Below, piece by piece: positions 1-8,088 of a stretch of 8,523 bases of DNA (position 1 is the stretch's first letter; each line of letters opens with the position of its first letter). The translations under genes were made by a program, and so were the position numbers. The DNA comes from a bacterium. GTDB lineage: Bacteria; Babelota; Babeliae; Babelales; JABDEC01. The notes below the pieces were generated by a model that did not search any database, had not been told where the DNA came from, and worked only from the letters and a program-made list of their open reading frames with translations. The DNA lies in the NCBI GenBank assembly GCA_947486885.1, contig CANKVQ010000017.1, forward strand, positions 1-8,523, written 5' to 3'.

Positions 1-103
1 AGAAGAAAAAGTTAGAATTGCTGATACAGCCGCTCAAGCAATAGAACGTGAATTGCGAGAATTTAGAGCTGCCGCTATAGCTCGATCTACAACTACATCT
101 TAA
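1..103 (+). CDS. C-terminal end of an unidentified protein (partial, 5' end outside window)
   Basis: The frame whose codons begin at base 2 is open from the window edge to a TAA at 101-103 and encodes about 33 residues. The peptide is rich in Glu, Arg and Ala (it contains AAQAIERELREFRAAAIA) with alternating charged and hydrophobic positions, as in an amphipathic helix or coiled coil, and ends in a Ser/Thr tail. The next gene starts 31 bases downstream on the same strand, so the two may be co-transcribed. It also ends in a predicted helical, coiled-coil-rich region, so a related role is possible but not shown. The family cannot be recognised from this fragment. The reading frame is plausible because no other plus frame here connects to a sensible gene end. 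Confidence 0.6.
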   Translation, partial: EEKVRIADTAAQAIERELREFRAAAIARSTTTS

Positions 104-134
104 TTAATCGTAAATTTAAAAACTGGGGTTATTT

Positions 135-935
135 ATGATATATAATTATATTTTTGCCAAACATAAGAAAATAATAACTAGCTTATGTTTAAGTGCTAGT
201 CTCTTATCTTACCAGCCACTAACAGCTTTTTGGGGCTTAAATTATTTATCGAGCACCCATGGGACGATCGCTTCTTGCGCTAGCCAATTAAAGCAAAGTG
301 CCAAAATAATTACCACTTCCGCCGCAGCAGGCTTAGCATTAGGTTTAACGATTGCGCATGCAGCTGGCAACAACAGTGCTAGATCTACAGCTTTAATTGC
401 AGTCGCCGGACTCTTGATATGTCACAGCATTTATAAATATTGGGATCAAGATCACCAAAGAACAACTGAACTACACGCTACTAAAGCACAACTTGAACAA
501 CTAACCGACGAGCAAGCTGGTCAAAAAGCACAATTAGCTCAAGCCCAAGTAGTAAATGGGCAAAACTTAGAGAAAACCCAACAGATAGATGGCAGCCTAC
601 AAGCCCAGACCCTTACAATAGCTCAATTAAGGGGCACCCTAGACACCAGCTCAACACAACTAAGTGCACTTGACCATAAAACTACTGCTACTAGCGCTGT
701 TCTAAATGCTGGCTTAGCGGCAACTAAAAAAACTATTACCGAAACAAATAGTGCACAAGAGCACCAATTAGCAGCTCAAATTGCAACTACTAAAGAGACT
801 ATTGCTGGTTTAAACGCACAAGTTGAAGATTTAGCAGCACAACAAACTGCTTGCCAAAAAACTGTCACAGGTGCTGTAAGACAACTAGATGCTTTAGCTA
901 CTCGACAAGCTGCTCTATTAAAACCTAGGACCTAG
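135..935 (+). CDS. Hypothetical membrane-anchored coiled-coil protein
   Basis: This 266-residue protein is not recognised as a named family. Residues 1-12 are basic and are followed by a hydrophobic stretch (about 13-31) that could be a signal peptide or membrane anchor. Two more hydrophobic segments follow at about 59-76 (Ala/Gly/Leu rich) and 84-100, which look like a membrane hairpin. From about residue 106 to 262 the protein is Gln/Ala/Thr/Leu rich with frequent heptad-like spacing of Leu and Ile, which predicts a long coiled coil. The ATG at 135 is preceded by GGGG at 125-128, a modest ribosome-binding site six bases away. It follows the upstream partial gene by 31 bases and converges on dksA, 24 bases from that gene's stop. 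A structural or surface role is inference from topology only. Confidence 0.75.
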   Translation: MIYNYIFAKHKKIITSLCLSASLLSYQPLTAFWGLNYLSSTHGTIASCASQLKQSAKIITTSAAAGLALGLTIAHAAGNNSARSTALIAVAGLLICHSIYKYWDQDHQRTTELHATKAQLEQLTDEQAGQKAQLAQAQVVNGQNLEKTQQIDGSLQAQTLTIAQLRGTLDTSSTQLSALDHKTTATSAVLNAGLAATKKTITETNSAQEHQLAAQIATTKETIAGLNAQVEDLAAQQTACQKTVTGAVRQLDALATRQAALLKPRT

Positions 936-951
936 ATTTATCTATCTAGGT
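930..951. terminator. Hairpin between convergent genes, possible bidirectional terminator
   Basis: An 8-bp perfect inverted repeat (ACCTAGAT at 930-937 with ATCTAGGT at 944-951) encloses a 6-base loop. It overlaps the stop codon of the coiled-coil gene (933-935) and lies nine bases beyond the dksA stop on the other strand. There is no strong T run directly after it on the plus strand. On the minus strand a TTTT follows six bases beyond the stem. Its position between two converging genes fits a terminator, but the weak T tracts make that uncertain. Confidence 0.35.
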
Positions 952-959
952 ACAATAGA

Positions 960-1325
960 TCAGCCATTTTCTGCTGCTTCTTGACAAGCTAAACAACGTA
1001 CAGCGTTGGGATAATATTTTAAGCGTTTTTCAGAGATTTCTAATTCACAATCGATACAAACGCCATAACTACCATCTTTAACGGCGTCTAGAGCACGCAA
1101 GATCATGTTGTATTCTTCGCGCTCTGTATTTTGCAACGATTGACGTAGTGACTCCATACTGGAAGACAAAGCTTGATCACCTAAATCCTGTACTTGACCA
1201 TCTGAAGTTTCTTCAGCAGCCAAAATTTTCAACATATCTTCTAACTCAGCTTGCCGCTTTAATAAAACTTCACGCGCTTTTGCCAAGCGAACTTGGTCTT
1301 TTTTAGGATCTCTATCTGTACTCAA
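960..1325 (-). CDS. dksA: DksA/TraR-family zinc-finger RNA polymerase-binding regulator
   Basis: DksA proteins insert a coiled coil into the RNA polymerase secondary channel and, with ppGpp, retune transcription of rRNA and amino-acid genes. This 121-residue protein has the family layout: an N-terminal helix, a helical hairpin, and a C-terminal zinc finger with C90-x2-C93-x17-C111-x2-C114. The tip of the hairpin carries DLGDQA (47-52), matching the D-x-x-D-x-A tip motif that E. coli DksA needs for activity, which argues for a working factor. It is shorter than E. coli DksA (151 residues), mostly at the N-terminus. The start is TTG (1325-1323); the next Met is residue 31, inside the conserved hairpin. 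An AAAAGG ribosome-binding site lies in the end of tadA, five bases separate the genes, and translational coupling is likely. A more distant TraR/YocK-type role cannot be excluded. Confidence 0.88.
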   Translation of the reverse strand: MSTDRDPKKDQVRLAKAREVLLKRQAELEDMLKILAAEETSDGQVQDLGDQALSSSMESLRQSLQNTEREEYNMILRALDAVKDGSYGVCIDCELEISEKRLKYYPNAVRCLACQEAAENG

Positions 1326-1330
1326 ACTTG

Positions 1331-1783
1331 TTACCTTTTGGAATTAAAAAAAGATTGCAACAACAATCTCGACTCTGTACTGCAAACACCTGATCGTACT
1401 ACTACCGGGCAATTATATATCTCGAAAGAGTTATACTTGTCAAGGCTATAACCAAACAATTTAGAATTAGCACCAAAGATTACGGCATCTAATCTGCTTA
1501 GTAAAATTAAATTCATGCACATGGCACAGGGCTCTAGTGTAACATAAATACTATAACCATTAAGCCGCCAATCACCCAGTTTTTGGGTCGCTAACTCAAT
1601 GGCTAAGATTTCGGCATGCGCTAATTGACTCTTACGAGTTTCGGTTAGATTATGCGCTTGCGAAATAATATTACTATAACGGTCTACTATCACAGCGCCG
1701 ACCGGCACTTCTTGCTGCACTAAAGCTTGTTGCGCTTCCAGTAAAGCTATCTGCATAAACTGCTGGTCTATTAATTGAGACAC
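1331..1783 (-). CDS. tadA: tRNA-specific adenosine deaminase TadA
   Basis: TadA deaminates adenosine 34 of tRNA-Arg(ACG) to inosine so that one tRNA reads several Arg codons. The 150-residue protein has the cytidine/deoxycytidylate deaminase fold signature: EVPVGAVIV (25-33), zinc ligand and proton shuttle HAE (H56, E58), and VTLEPCAMC (81-89) giving zinc ligands C86 and C89. N45 lies in the position of the substrate-binding Asn of the E. coli enzyme, and FGA at 103-105 is also conserved. The C-terminal part after residue 106 is divergent: the usual Gly-rich loop is replaced by a Tyr/Asn-rich stretch. The start is GTG (1783-1781) with a weak AAGAG upstream. Met10 is the next possible start, but the family normally has an N-terminal extension of this length. 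It is the first gene of a tadA-dksA operon divergent from gyrB. Other purine or pyrimidine deaminases of this fold are less likely. Confidence 0.88.
   Translation of the reverse strand: MSQLIDQQFMQIALLEAQQALVQQEVPVGAVIVDRYSNIISQAHNLTETRKSQLAHAEILAIELATQKLGDWRLNGYSIYVTLEPCAMCMNLILLSRLDAVIFGANSKLFGYSLDKYNSFEIYNCPVVVRSGVCSTESRLLLQSFFNSKR
1334..1339 (-). promoter_or_regulatory. Ribosome-binding site of dksA inside the tadA 3' end
   Basis: The minus strand reads AAAAGG eight bases before the TTG start of dksA. The same bases are the last two sense codons (Lys-Arg) of tadA, directly before its TAA. This supports the TTG start and suggests that ribosomes ending tadA help to start dksA. Confidence 0.55.
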
Positions 1784-1810
1784 TTTAATACTCTTATTTT
1801 TGTTTTAAGT

Positions 1811-1839
1811 TTGGCAAAATTACCAATATTTAATATGCT
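1811..1839 (+). promoter_or_regulatory. Sigma70-type promoter for gyrB
   Basis: TTGGCA (1811-1816) and TATGCT (1834-1839) are spaced by 17 bases, close to the consensus TTGACA-N17-TATAAT. A start near 1846 would give a leader of about 45 bases containing the GGGAG ribosome-binding site (1880-1884), six bases before the gyrB ATG. The -35 box is part of an imperfect 16-bp palindrome (1811-1826, six of eight pairs), which might be an operator. No clear promoter for the divergent tadA gene was seen in the same 107 bases. Confidence 0.55.
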
Positions 1840-1842
1840 TAA

Positions 1843-4554
<2,712 letters not shown>

Positions 4555-4566
4555 ATAAATTAAACT

Positions 4567-4599
4567 ACAAGCAGCCACTATCACCCCGTGGCTGCTTGT
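4567..4599 (+). terminator. Strong hairpin terminator after gyrB
   Basis: A perfect 12-bp stem (ACAAGCAGCCAC at 4567-4578 with GTGGCTGCTTGT at 4588-4599) and a 9-base loop stand 12 bases after the gyrB stop. A short T-rich stretch (TTTATAA) follows. The T run is short for an intrinsic terminator, but the long GC-rich stem in AT-rich DNA is distinctive. The minus-strand side is also T-rich (TTTAATTTATTTAT), so the hairpin could work both ways. Confidence 0.7.
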
Positions 4600-4623
4600 T
4601 TATAACTATTGAAAATCTCGCAC

Positions 4624-5013
4624 ATGATCAAATTTGGTTGCAATAAAATTTCTCGTGATAATACTTTAGCTCGTATGGCAGCAGCTGATATTATCACGCA
4701 CTATAAAATCTTAACGGGCACAGAGCTAAATCAAGCTCTAAAAAATAAACTCGTTGAAGAAGCCCACGAAGTTCTAACCGCTGAAAATCGCGCAGAACTA
4801 ATTTCAGAATTAGCTGACACGCTCGAAGTGCTCGAAGCCATCTGCAATAGCCATAATATCTCACAAGCTGAATTACTCGAAGTTAAAAATAGCACTAAAG
4901 CTCAACGTGGAAATTTTGATCAAGGGGTATTCATGGAATATATCGAAATGGCGGAAGATAATCCTTGGGTCGCCCATTTTAGAAAGTCGCCGGAAAAATA
5001 TCCTGAATTTTAA
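4624..5013 (+). CDS. MazG-like nucleotide pyrophosphohydrolase
   Basis: All-alpha MazG-type enzymes cut nucleoside triphosphates or phosphoribosyl-ATP to monophosphate and pyrophosphate. The 129 residues hold a KISRD motif near the start (8-12), equivalent to the K-[LIV]-x-R-D seen in a house-cleaning branch of the family, then the metal-binding motif EExxE (E45, E46, E49) and, 12 residues later, ExxD (E62, D65), then ELLEVKNSTKAQRGNFDQG, typical of the C-terminal helix of that branch. A tail of about 20 residues rich in Pro, Trp and Phe follows (NPWVAHFRKSPEKYPEF). The substrate is unknown; hisE-type activity is possible, but no his genes are nearby. The ATG at 4624 was chosen because it places KISRD at the usual distance. 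A TTG at 4609 would add five residues but stands only nine bases after the terminator hairpin. Neither start has a clear ribosome-binding site. TATAAC at 4601-4606 could be a -10 box for a nearly leaderless transcript. Confidence 0.75.
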   Translation: MIKFGCNKISRDNTLARMAAADIITHYKILTGTELNQALKNKLVEEAHEVLTAENRAELISELADTLEVLEAICNSHNISQAELLEVKNSTKAQRGNFDQGVFMEYIEMAEDNPWVAHFRKSPEKYPEF

Positions 5014-6341
5014 TCAAAAATATTTGGTAACTCTTGTTTAATAGCTTGCGCTACAGCATACAGTGGATATGAGTGAATTTTTTCAAATATATTGTAATTA
5101 TGCGTTGAAAAGCGTAAGCCATATTTAGATTTAGGATGCGCATCTAAAAAGCTGTGCATGCTTCTCAGCATACTGCCGGCCCCGCTTTTAACTTCAATTG
5201 GTACAATCGCCTCTTTTAGTTGCAATACATAATTAATCTCAGCTTGACTATTACGTTCTGTACGTCGCCAATAATACAGCCCTTTTTTTTGAATTGGATT
5301 AGCATAAGCTAAAATTTCTTGCCCAATAAACGCTTCAACTATTTCGCCCTTATTAACAAATTGCTGCTCAGGATCAAATAGCCAACTGGTTAAATCTAAT
5401 CCTAAAATTGCTTGCGCTAAGCCTATGTCTAAAAAAATTATTTTAAAATCATCTAAATCAATTTGCGCATCTAATGGCAATCCCTGTGCTGCTGTATGAT
5501 AAACTTTATGGATTGTCCCAGCAGTAGATAGTAAATCTATGCACGGCGATAACTCCCGTTTGCGATAATCACCTTCAAAGGCACTGTATTTAAATTTTTT
5601 ACCTAACTGTAATGGCATTTCTGCAAAAAGTTTTTCCAAATATTTAATCTGAAATTTAGTACCATACTTATTAAAATCCTGCCGATAAGCATTTACTAAA
5701 GTCTGTTGAATTTTAAAACATCTTTTAGCATCCTGTTTTGTGACCCAAATATTTACAACTTCTGGCATCCCACCAATTGCTAAATATTCGCTAATTAATT
5801 TTAATAAACGTGCATGCGCTATCTTGCTAATTTCTGTCTTAGGATCATGCATGATAAATGCGTTAAATAAAATCTTTTCATCCATTGCGCCCAAAAATTC
5901 GATAAAAGATAATGGATAGACGTATAAAAATTCGACCCTACCCACAGGCACACCAACCTGTTCTATGGCAAAATCTAACAAAGATCCCGCTGCAATCACA
6001 TGCAATTCTGGCATCATTTCATAAAAATATCGTAAAGCTGTCACGGCTTGTGGTTCAGCCTGAATTTCATCAAAAAATAGTAGTGTCTTACCGGGAATTA
6101 CCTCTTGTTTGAGCATATAAAAAATTTCGTTGATAATTTGCTTAGGATCCAAACTTTTTTTAAATAACTCACGAACATTAGGATTTAATTCTAAGTTAAG
6201 CTCGATAAAACTATCAAACTGTTTTCCCAATTGCCGCACAGCATAAGTCTTGCCAACCTGCCGAGCCCCGCGCAACAGTAGCGGTTTACGGCCCTGCTCC
6301 TGGCTCCATTCTAATAAATAATGATCGATAAAACGTTTCAA
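5010..6341 (-). CDS. AAA-family ATPase with DUF4143 C-terminal domain
   Basis: The 443 residues match the common architecture of an N-terminal AAA_14 ATPase joined to a DUF4143 domain. The conserved start is present (KRFIDHYLLEW at 2-12, RKPLLLRGARQVGKT at 18-32). Walker A is G25-x4-G30-K31-T32, Walker B is LLFFDEIQ (87-94; D91, E92), and the sensor-like AAGS is at 117-120. DUF4143 is a PD-(D/E)XK-like fold, and QAEINYVL (366-373) with PIEVKSG (381-387) gives its E368 and E383-x-K385 pattern. The family is widespread, often multicopy and sporadic, and its molecular role is not established. The TTG start (6341-6339) is favoured because it aligns with the family N-terminus; an in-frame stop lies 18 bases upstream. 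The gene is monocistronic, shares overlapping stop codons with the MazG-like gene, and has a phased repeat array just upstream. Confidence 0.9.
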   Translation of the reverse strand: MKRFIDHYLLEWSQEQGRKPLLLRGARQVGKTYAVRQLGKQFDSFIELNLELNPNVRELFKKSLDPKQIINEIFYMLKQEVIPGKTLLFFDEIQAEPQAVTALRYFYEMMPELHVIAAGSLLDFAIEQVGVPVGRVEFLYVYPLSFIEFLGAMDEKILFNAFIMHDPKTEISKIAHARLLKLISEYLAIGGMPEVVNIWVTKQDAKRCFKIQQTLVNAYRQDFNKYGTKFQIKYLEKLFAEMPLQLGKKFKYSAFEGDYRKRELSPCIDLLSTAGTIHKVYHTAAQGLPLDAQIDLDDFKIIFLDIGLAQAILGLDLTSWLFDPEQQFVNKGEIVEAFIGQEILAYANPIQKKGLYYWRRTERNSQAEINYVLQLKEAIVPIEVKSGAGSMLRSMHSFLDAHPKSKYGLRFSTHNYNIFEKIHSYPLYAVAQAIKQELPNIFD

Positions 6342-6362
6342 AAGGGCCCCACAGACTTAAAA

Positions 6363-6444
6363 ATGGTCAAAAAACAAACCTGATTTTAGGTAATCATGGT
6401 CAAAAAACAAAGCAAATTTCGCATAAGTATGGTCAAAAAACAAA
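6363..6444. repeat. Three 16-bp direct repeats at exact 33-bp period
   Basis: The sequence ATGGTCAAAAAACAAA occurs without mismatch at 6363-6378, 6396-6411 and 6429-6444, with 17 unlike bases between copies. A TAA is also kept at positions -5 to -3 before each copy. The array lies 22 bases upstream of the DUF4143 ATPase start, so it sits in that gene's leader or promoter. Each copy holds an A6 tract, giving three tracts about three helical turns apart, which may bend the DNA. A very degraded fourth copy may begin at 6462, where ATG falls in phase. Operator sites are the simplest reading. The repeat and spacer lengths are below those of usual CRISPR arrays, and no cas genes are present. Confidence 0.9.
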
Positions 6445-6455
6445 CCAACTGTCAA
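6426..6455 (-). promoter_or_regulatory. Possible promoter for the DUF4143 ATPase gene
   Basis: On the minus strand a perfect TTGACA (6455-6450) is followed after 18 bases by CATACT (6431-6426), a fair -10 match. Transcription would start near 6419 and give a leader of about 78 bases. The third repeat copy lies in the spacer and touches the -10 box, while the other two fall in the leader, an arrangement that would suit repression by a bound protein. The TTGACA lies in the plus-strand AACTGTCAATTTTT. Confidence 0.35.
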
Positions 6456-6507
6456 TTTTTAATGCAAAAGTTTCCGCAATGAGCCACTTTTCTAATACCC
6501 ACCCCCA

Positions 6508-6536
6508 TTTGCACTATTATTACCCCTAGATATACT
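6508..6536 (+). promoter_or_regulatory. Possible promoter for the ankyrin gene
   Basis: TATACT (6531-6536) matches the -10 consensus at five of six bases. TTTGCA (6508-6513) is a weak -35 box 17 bases upstream. A start near 6543 would give a leader of about 33 bases. No clear Shine-Dalgarno sequence precedes the ATG at 6576. Confidence 0.4.
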
Positions 6537-6575
6537 GAAAATATAGTTAAATAGAGCCTTAGAAAAATCAAATTC

Positions 6576-7115
6576 ATGAATCTCAAAAATCTAATTTTAA
6601 GCTTAGTAATATTATTTAGTAGTCAAAATATCACAATTATCTATCCTTTTGCTGCAGAACTATACATAAAAACACCTTTAATGATCGTTACCCAAAAACA
6701 AAACTTAATTTCCATACAAACTTTAATTAATGCTGGTGCTGATGTGAATGCGATATATGGCTGGGATCAACCACACTGCGGCAAGTCTGTTTTAGCCTGT
6801 GCCATTGATACGCATTCTATTGATGCCGTAAAGCTATTACTTGAAGCTGGCGCTTGTGTAGAAACACCAGCAGATATTCCTGAAAAATATTTTCATATTA
6901 GTAAAGCACTAGGACTACGCGCTTTTCCACTAATTAGCTATGCAATTATTGTTAATGCCCCAATTGAGATCATCGAACTACTAATTCAGCACAGTAAAAA
7001 CTTAAACGCTACTGGCCCATTCGATAAAAACCAAAAATATACTTGTTATGAAATTGCGCAATATTGTCAAAATACTCAAGCTATGCGCCTATTAAACCAC
7101 ACAGTAGAATTATAA
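6576..7115 (+). CDS. Small secreted ankyrin-repeat protein
   Basis: The 179-residue protein starts with a typical signal peptide: MNLKNLI, then hydrophobic LSLVILF, with a likely cleavage site near 26-28 (PFAAEL). Ankyrin-like units follow: about 32-60 (TPLMIV ... LINAGADVNA, the clearest, with the usual GADVNA turn), 70-98 (SVLACAI ... AVKLLLEAGACVET), 117-147 (PLISYAI ... IIELLIQHSKNLNA) and a degenerate cap at about 155-175 (CYEIAQYCQNTQAMRLL). Ankyrin repeats bind proteins; in host-associated bacteria such proteins often act on host targets. Export to the periplasm, surface or outside is inferred from the signal peptide. The repeats are short and variable, with an insertion of about 20 residues between units 2 and 3. 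It lies alone between a promoter-like site and a 142-base gap before the hydrolase. No target can be named. Confidence 0.8.
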   Translation: MNLKNLILSLVILFSSQNITIIYPFAAELYIKTPLMIVTQKQNLISIQTLINAGADVNAIYGWDQPHCGKSVLACAIDTHSIDAVKLLLEAGACVETPADIPEKYFHISKALGLRAFPLISYAIIVNAPIEIIELLIQHSKNLNATGPFDKNQKYTCYEIAQYCQNTQAMRLLNHTVEL

Positions 7116-7245
7116 TTTTAAATATCAAAATTGTCGCAACATTGAAGCGACTTATCTAATTAATATCGCCGATCAACTTAATAGATTTTACGATTTTATT
7201 TTTATAGTTAAGCTGGTTTAGTGTATCAACTATGGTAGCTTTTAA

Positions 7246-7251
7246 AAGGAG
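7246..7251 (+). promoter_or_regulatory. Strong ribosome-binding site fixing a TTG start
   Basis: AAGGAG at 7246-7251 is a near-perfect Shine-Dalgarno sequence, six bases before TTG at 7258-7260. No ATG or GTG lies at a suitable distance, so the TTG start of the hydrolase is well supported. Confidence 0.75.
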
Positions 7252-7257
7252 CATAAA

Positions 7258-8043
7258 TTGATAACTATTCCTACTGAACAACTATTTTCATATAACCTAG
7301 ACATCAAAATAATTGCTAGTAAAACTCCCACTGAAGAAATTACAATTTGTTGCCATGGTTACGGCCATAATCGCAATATTATTAATGCGCTAAGTGCCCA
7401 CCATGCACTACCAGGAAATTTATTAGGTTTTAATTTTCCAGATCATGATATTACTAATCAATCAGATTATCACCACAGTACTTTTGGTACGCTGAATGAA
7501 ATTTTACCATTATTATATTTATTAAAATTTTATGCTTGCGATTTAAAATTACCGCTCATAAATCTCTATGGCATTTCAGCTGGCGGTGGTGCAATTATTA
7601 ACGCTTTAGCAATCTTAAATCAGTATTCTCACGCCGATCAATTACAAAAAATTGGAATTACATTAGATCATGCTAAGCAAATTTTAGCCACGATTGAAAA
7701 TAATCAAATTATTTTAGATTGCCCCCTAAAGTCAATTGCTGAAATTATAGCTTCTTCCAAAAATAAGCATGATCCTGAATTAAATTTCATGCATCATCGC
7801 TACACCGAAAATAATATGAATCCTATTGATGCACTTAATCTATTATCAGGATTAAAATTAAATATTCTACTACACTTTCAAAACCCAGATGAAGTTTTAG
7901 GCAACCGCGATGATGCGTTATTTGCACAACGTTTACAAACTGCTAATAGCGGTAACACTACCGTTGTAATTGGCAATGACGGTGGGCACAATGTATGGCA
8001 TACTTCACTCTGGAAGAAATACCAAGCGTTGCATAACACCTAA
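7258..8043 (+). CDS. Alpha/beta-hydrolase fold protein, substrate unknown
   Basis: The 261 residues show the hallmarks of an alpha/beta hydrolase. CCHGYGHN (31-38) gives the HG oxyanion-hole motif after the first core strand. LYGISAGGG (103-111) is the nucleophile elbow G-x-S-x-G with S107. The likely acid is D211 (QNPDEVLGNRDD at 208-219), and H244 in GNDGGHNVWH (239-248) is the likely catalytic histidine. The order Ser-Asp-His and the spacing fit a complete triad. Such enzymes cleave esters, amides or thioesters, but the substrate cannot be told here. There is no signal peptide, so it is probably cytoplasmic. The length is normal for a single-domain member, with a helical cap at about 120-190. 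It is preceded by a 142-base gap and followed by a small secreted protein gene 45 bases downstream, separated by an 11-bp tandem repeat. Confidence 0.82.
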   Translation: MITIPTEQLFSYNLDIKIIASKTPTEEITICCHGYGHNRNIINALSAHHALPGNLLGFNFPDHDITNQSDYHHSTFGTLNEILPLLYLLKFYACDLKLPLINLYGISAGGGAIINALAILNQYSHADQLQKIGITLDHAKQILATIENNQIILDCPLKSIAEIIASSKNKHDPELNFMHHRYTENNMNPIDALNLLSGLKLNILLHFQNPDEVLGNRDDALFAQRLQTANSGNTTVVIGNDGGHNVWHTSLWKKYQALHNT

Positions 8044-8076
8044 TTTAATCTATATTTAATCTATATTTAATCTATT
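8044..8076 (+). repeat. 11-bp tandem repeat, three copies
   Basis: TTTAATCTATA is repeated at 8044-8054 and 8055-8065 and once more at 8066-8076 with one change at the last base. The array begins directly after the hydrolase stop codon and ends at the ribosome-binding site TTGGAG of the next gene. Its period is about one DNA turn. It could arise by slippage or be a binding site in a leader. Confidence 0.9.
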
Positions 8077-8088
8077 GGAGCCAAATTC

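Noticed and set aside
5912..6112. 66-codon plus-strand frame inside the DUF4143 ATPase gene
   Set aside because: It is antisense to the conserved ATPase domain, with no ribosome-binding site and no recognisable peptide.
6363..6444. CRISPR array
   Set aside because: The repeats (16 bp) and spacers (17 bp) are shorter than in usual CRISPR arrays, there are only three copies, and no cas gene is in the window.
6498..6526. G-quadruplex on the minus strand
   Set aside because: Only three G runs lie close together (GGG, GGGGG, GGGG); a fourth run at suitable distance is missing.
6342..6575. Replication origin next to gyrB with iteron-like repeats
   Set aside because: No DnaA-box-like TTATCCACA sites were seen, dnaA and dnaN are absent, and the repeats are too few.
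7133..7151. Terminator hairpin after the ankyrin gene (GTCGC / GCGAC)
   Set aside because: The stem is only 5 bp with a 9-base loop and no T run follows; too weak to call.
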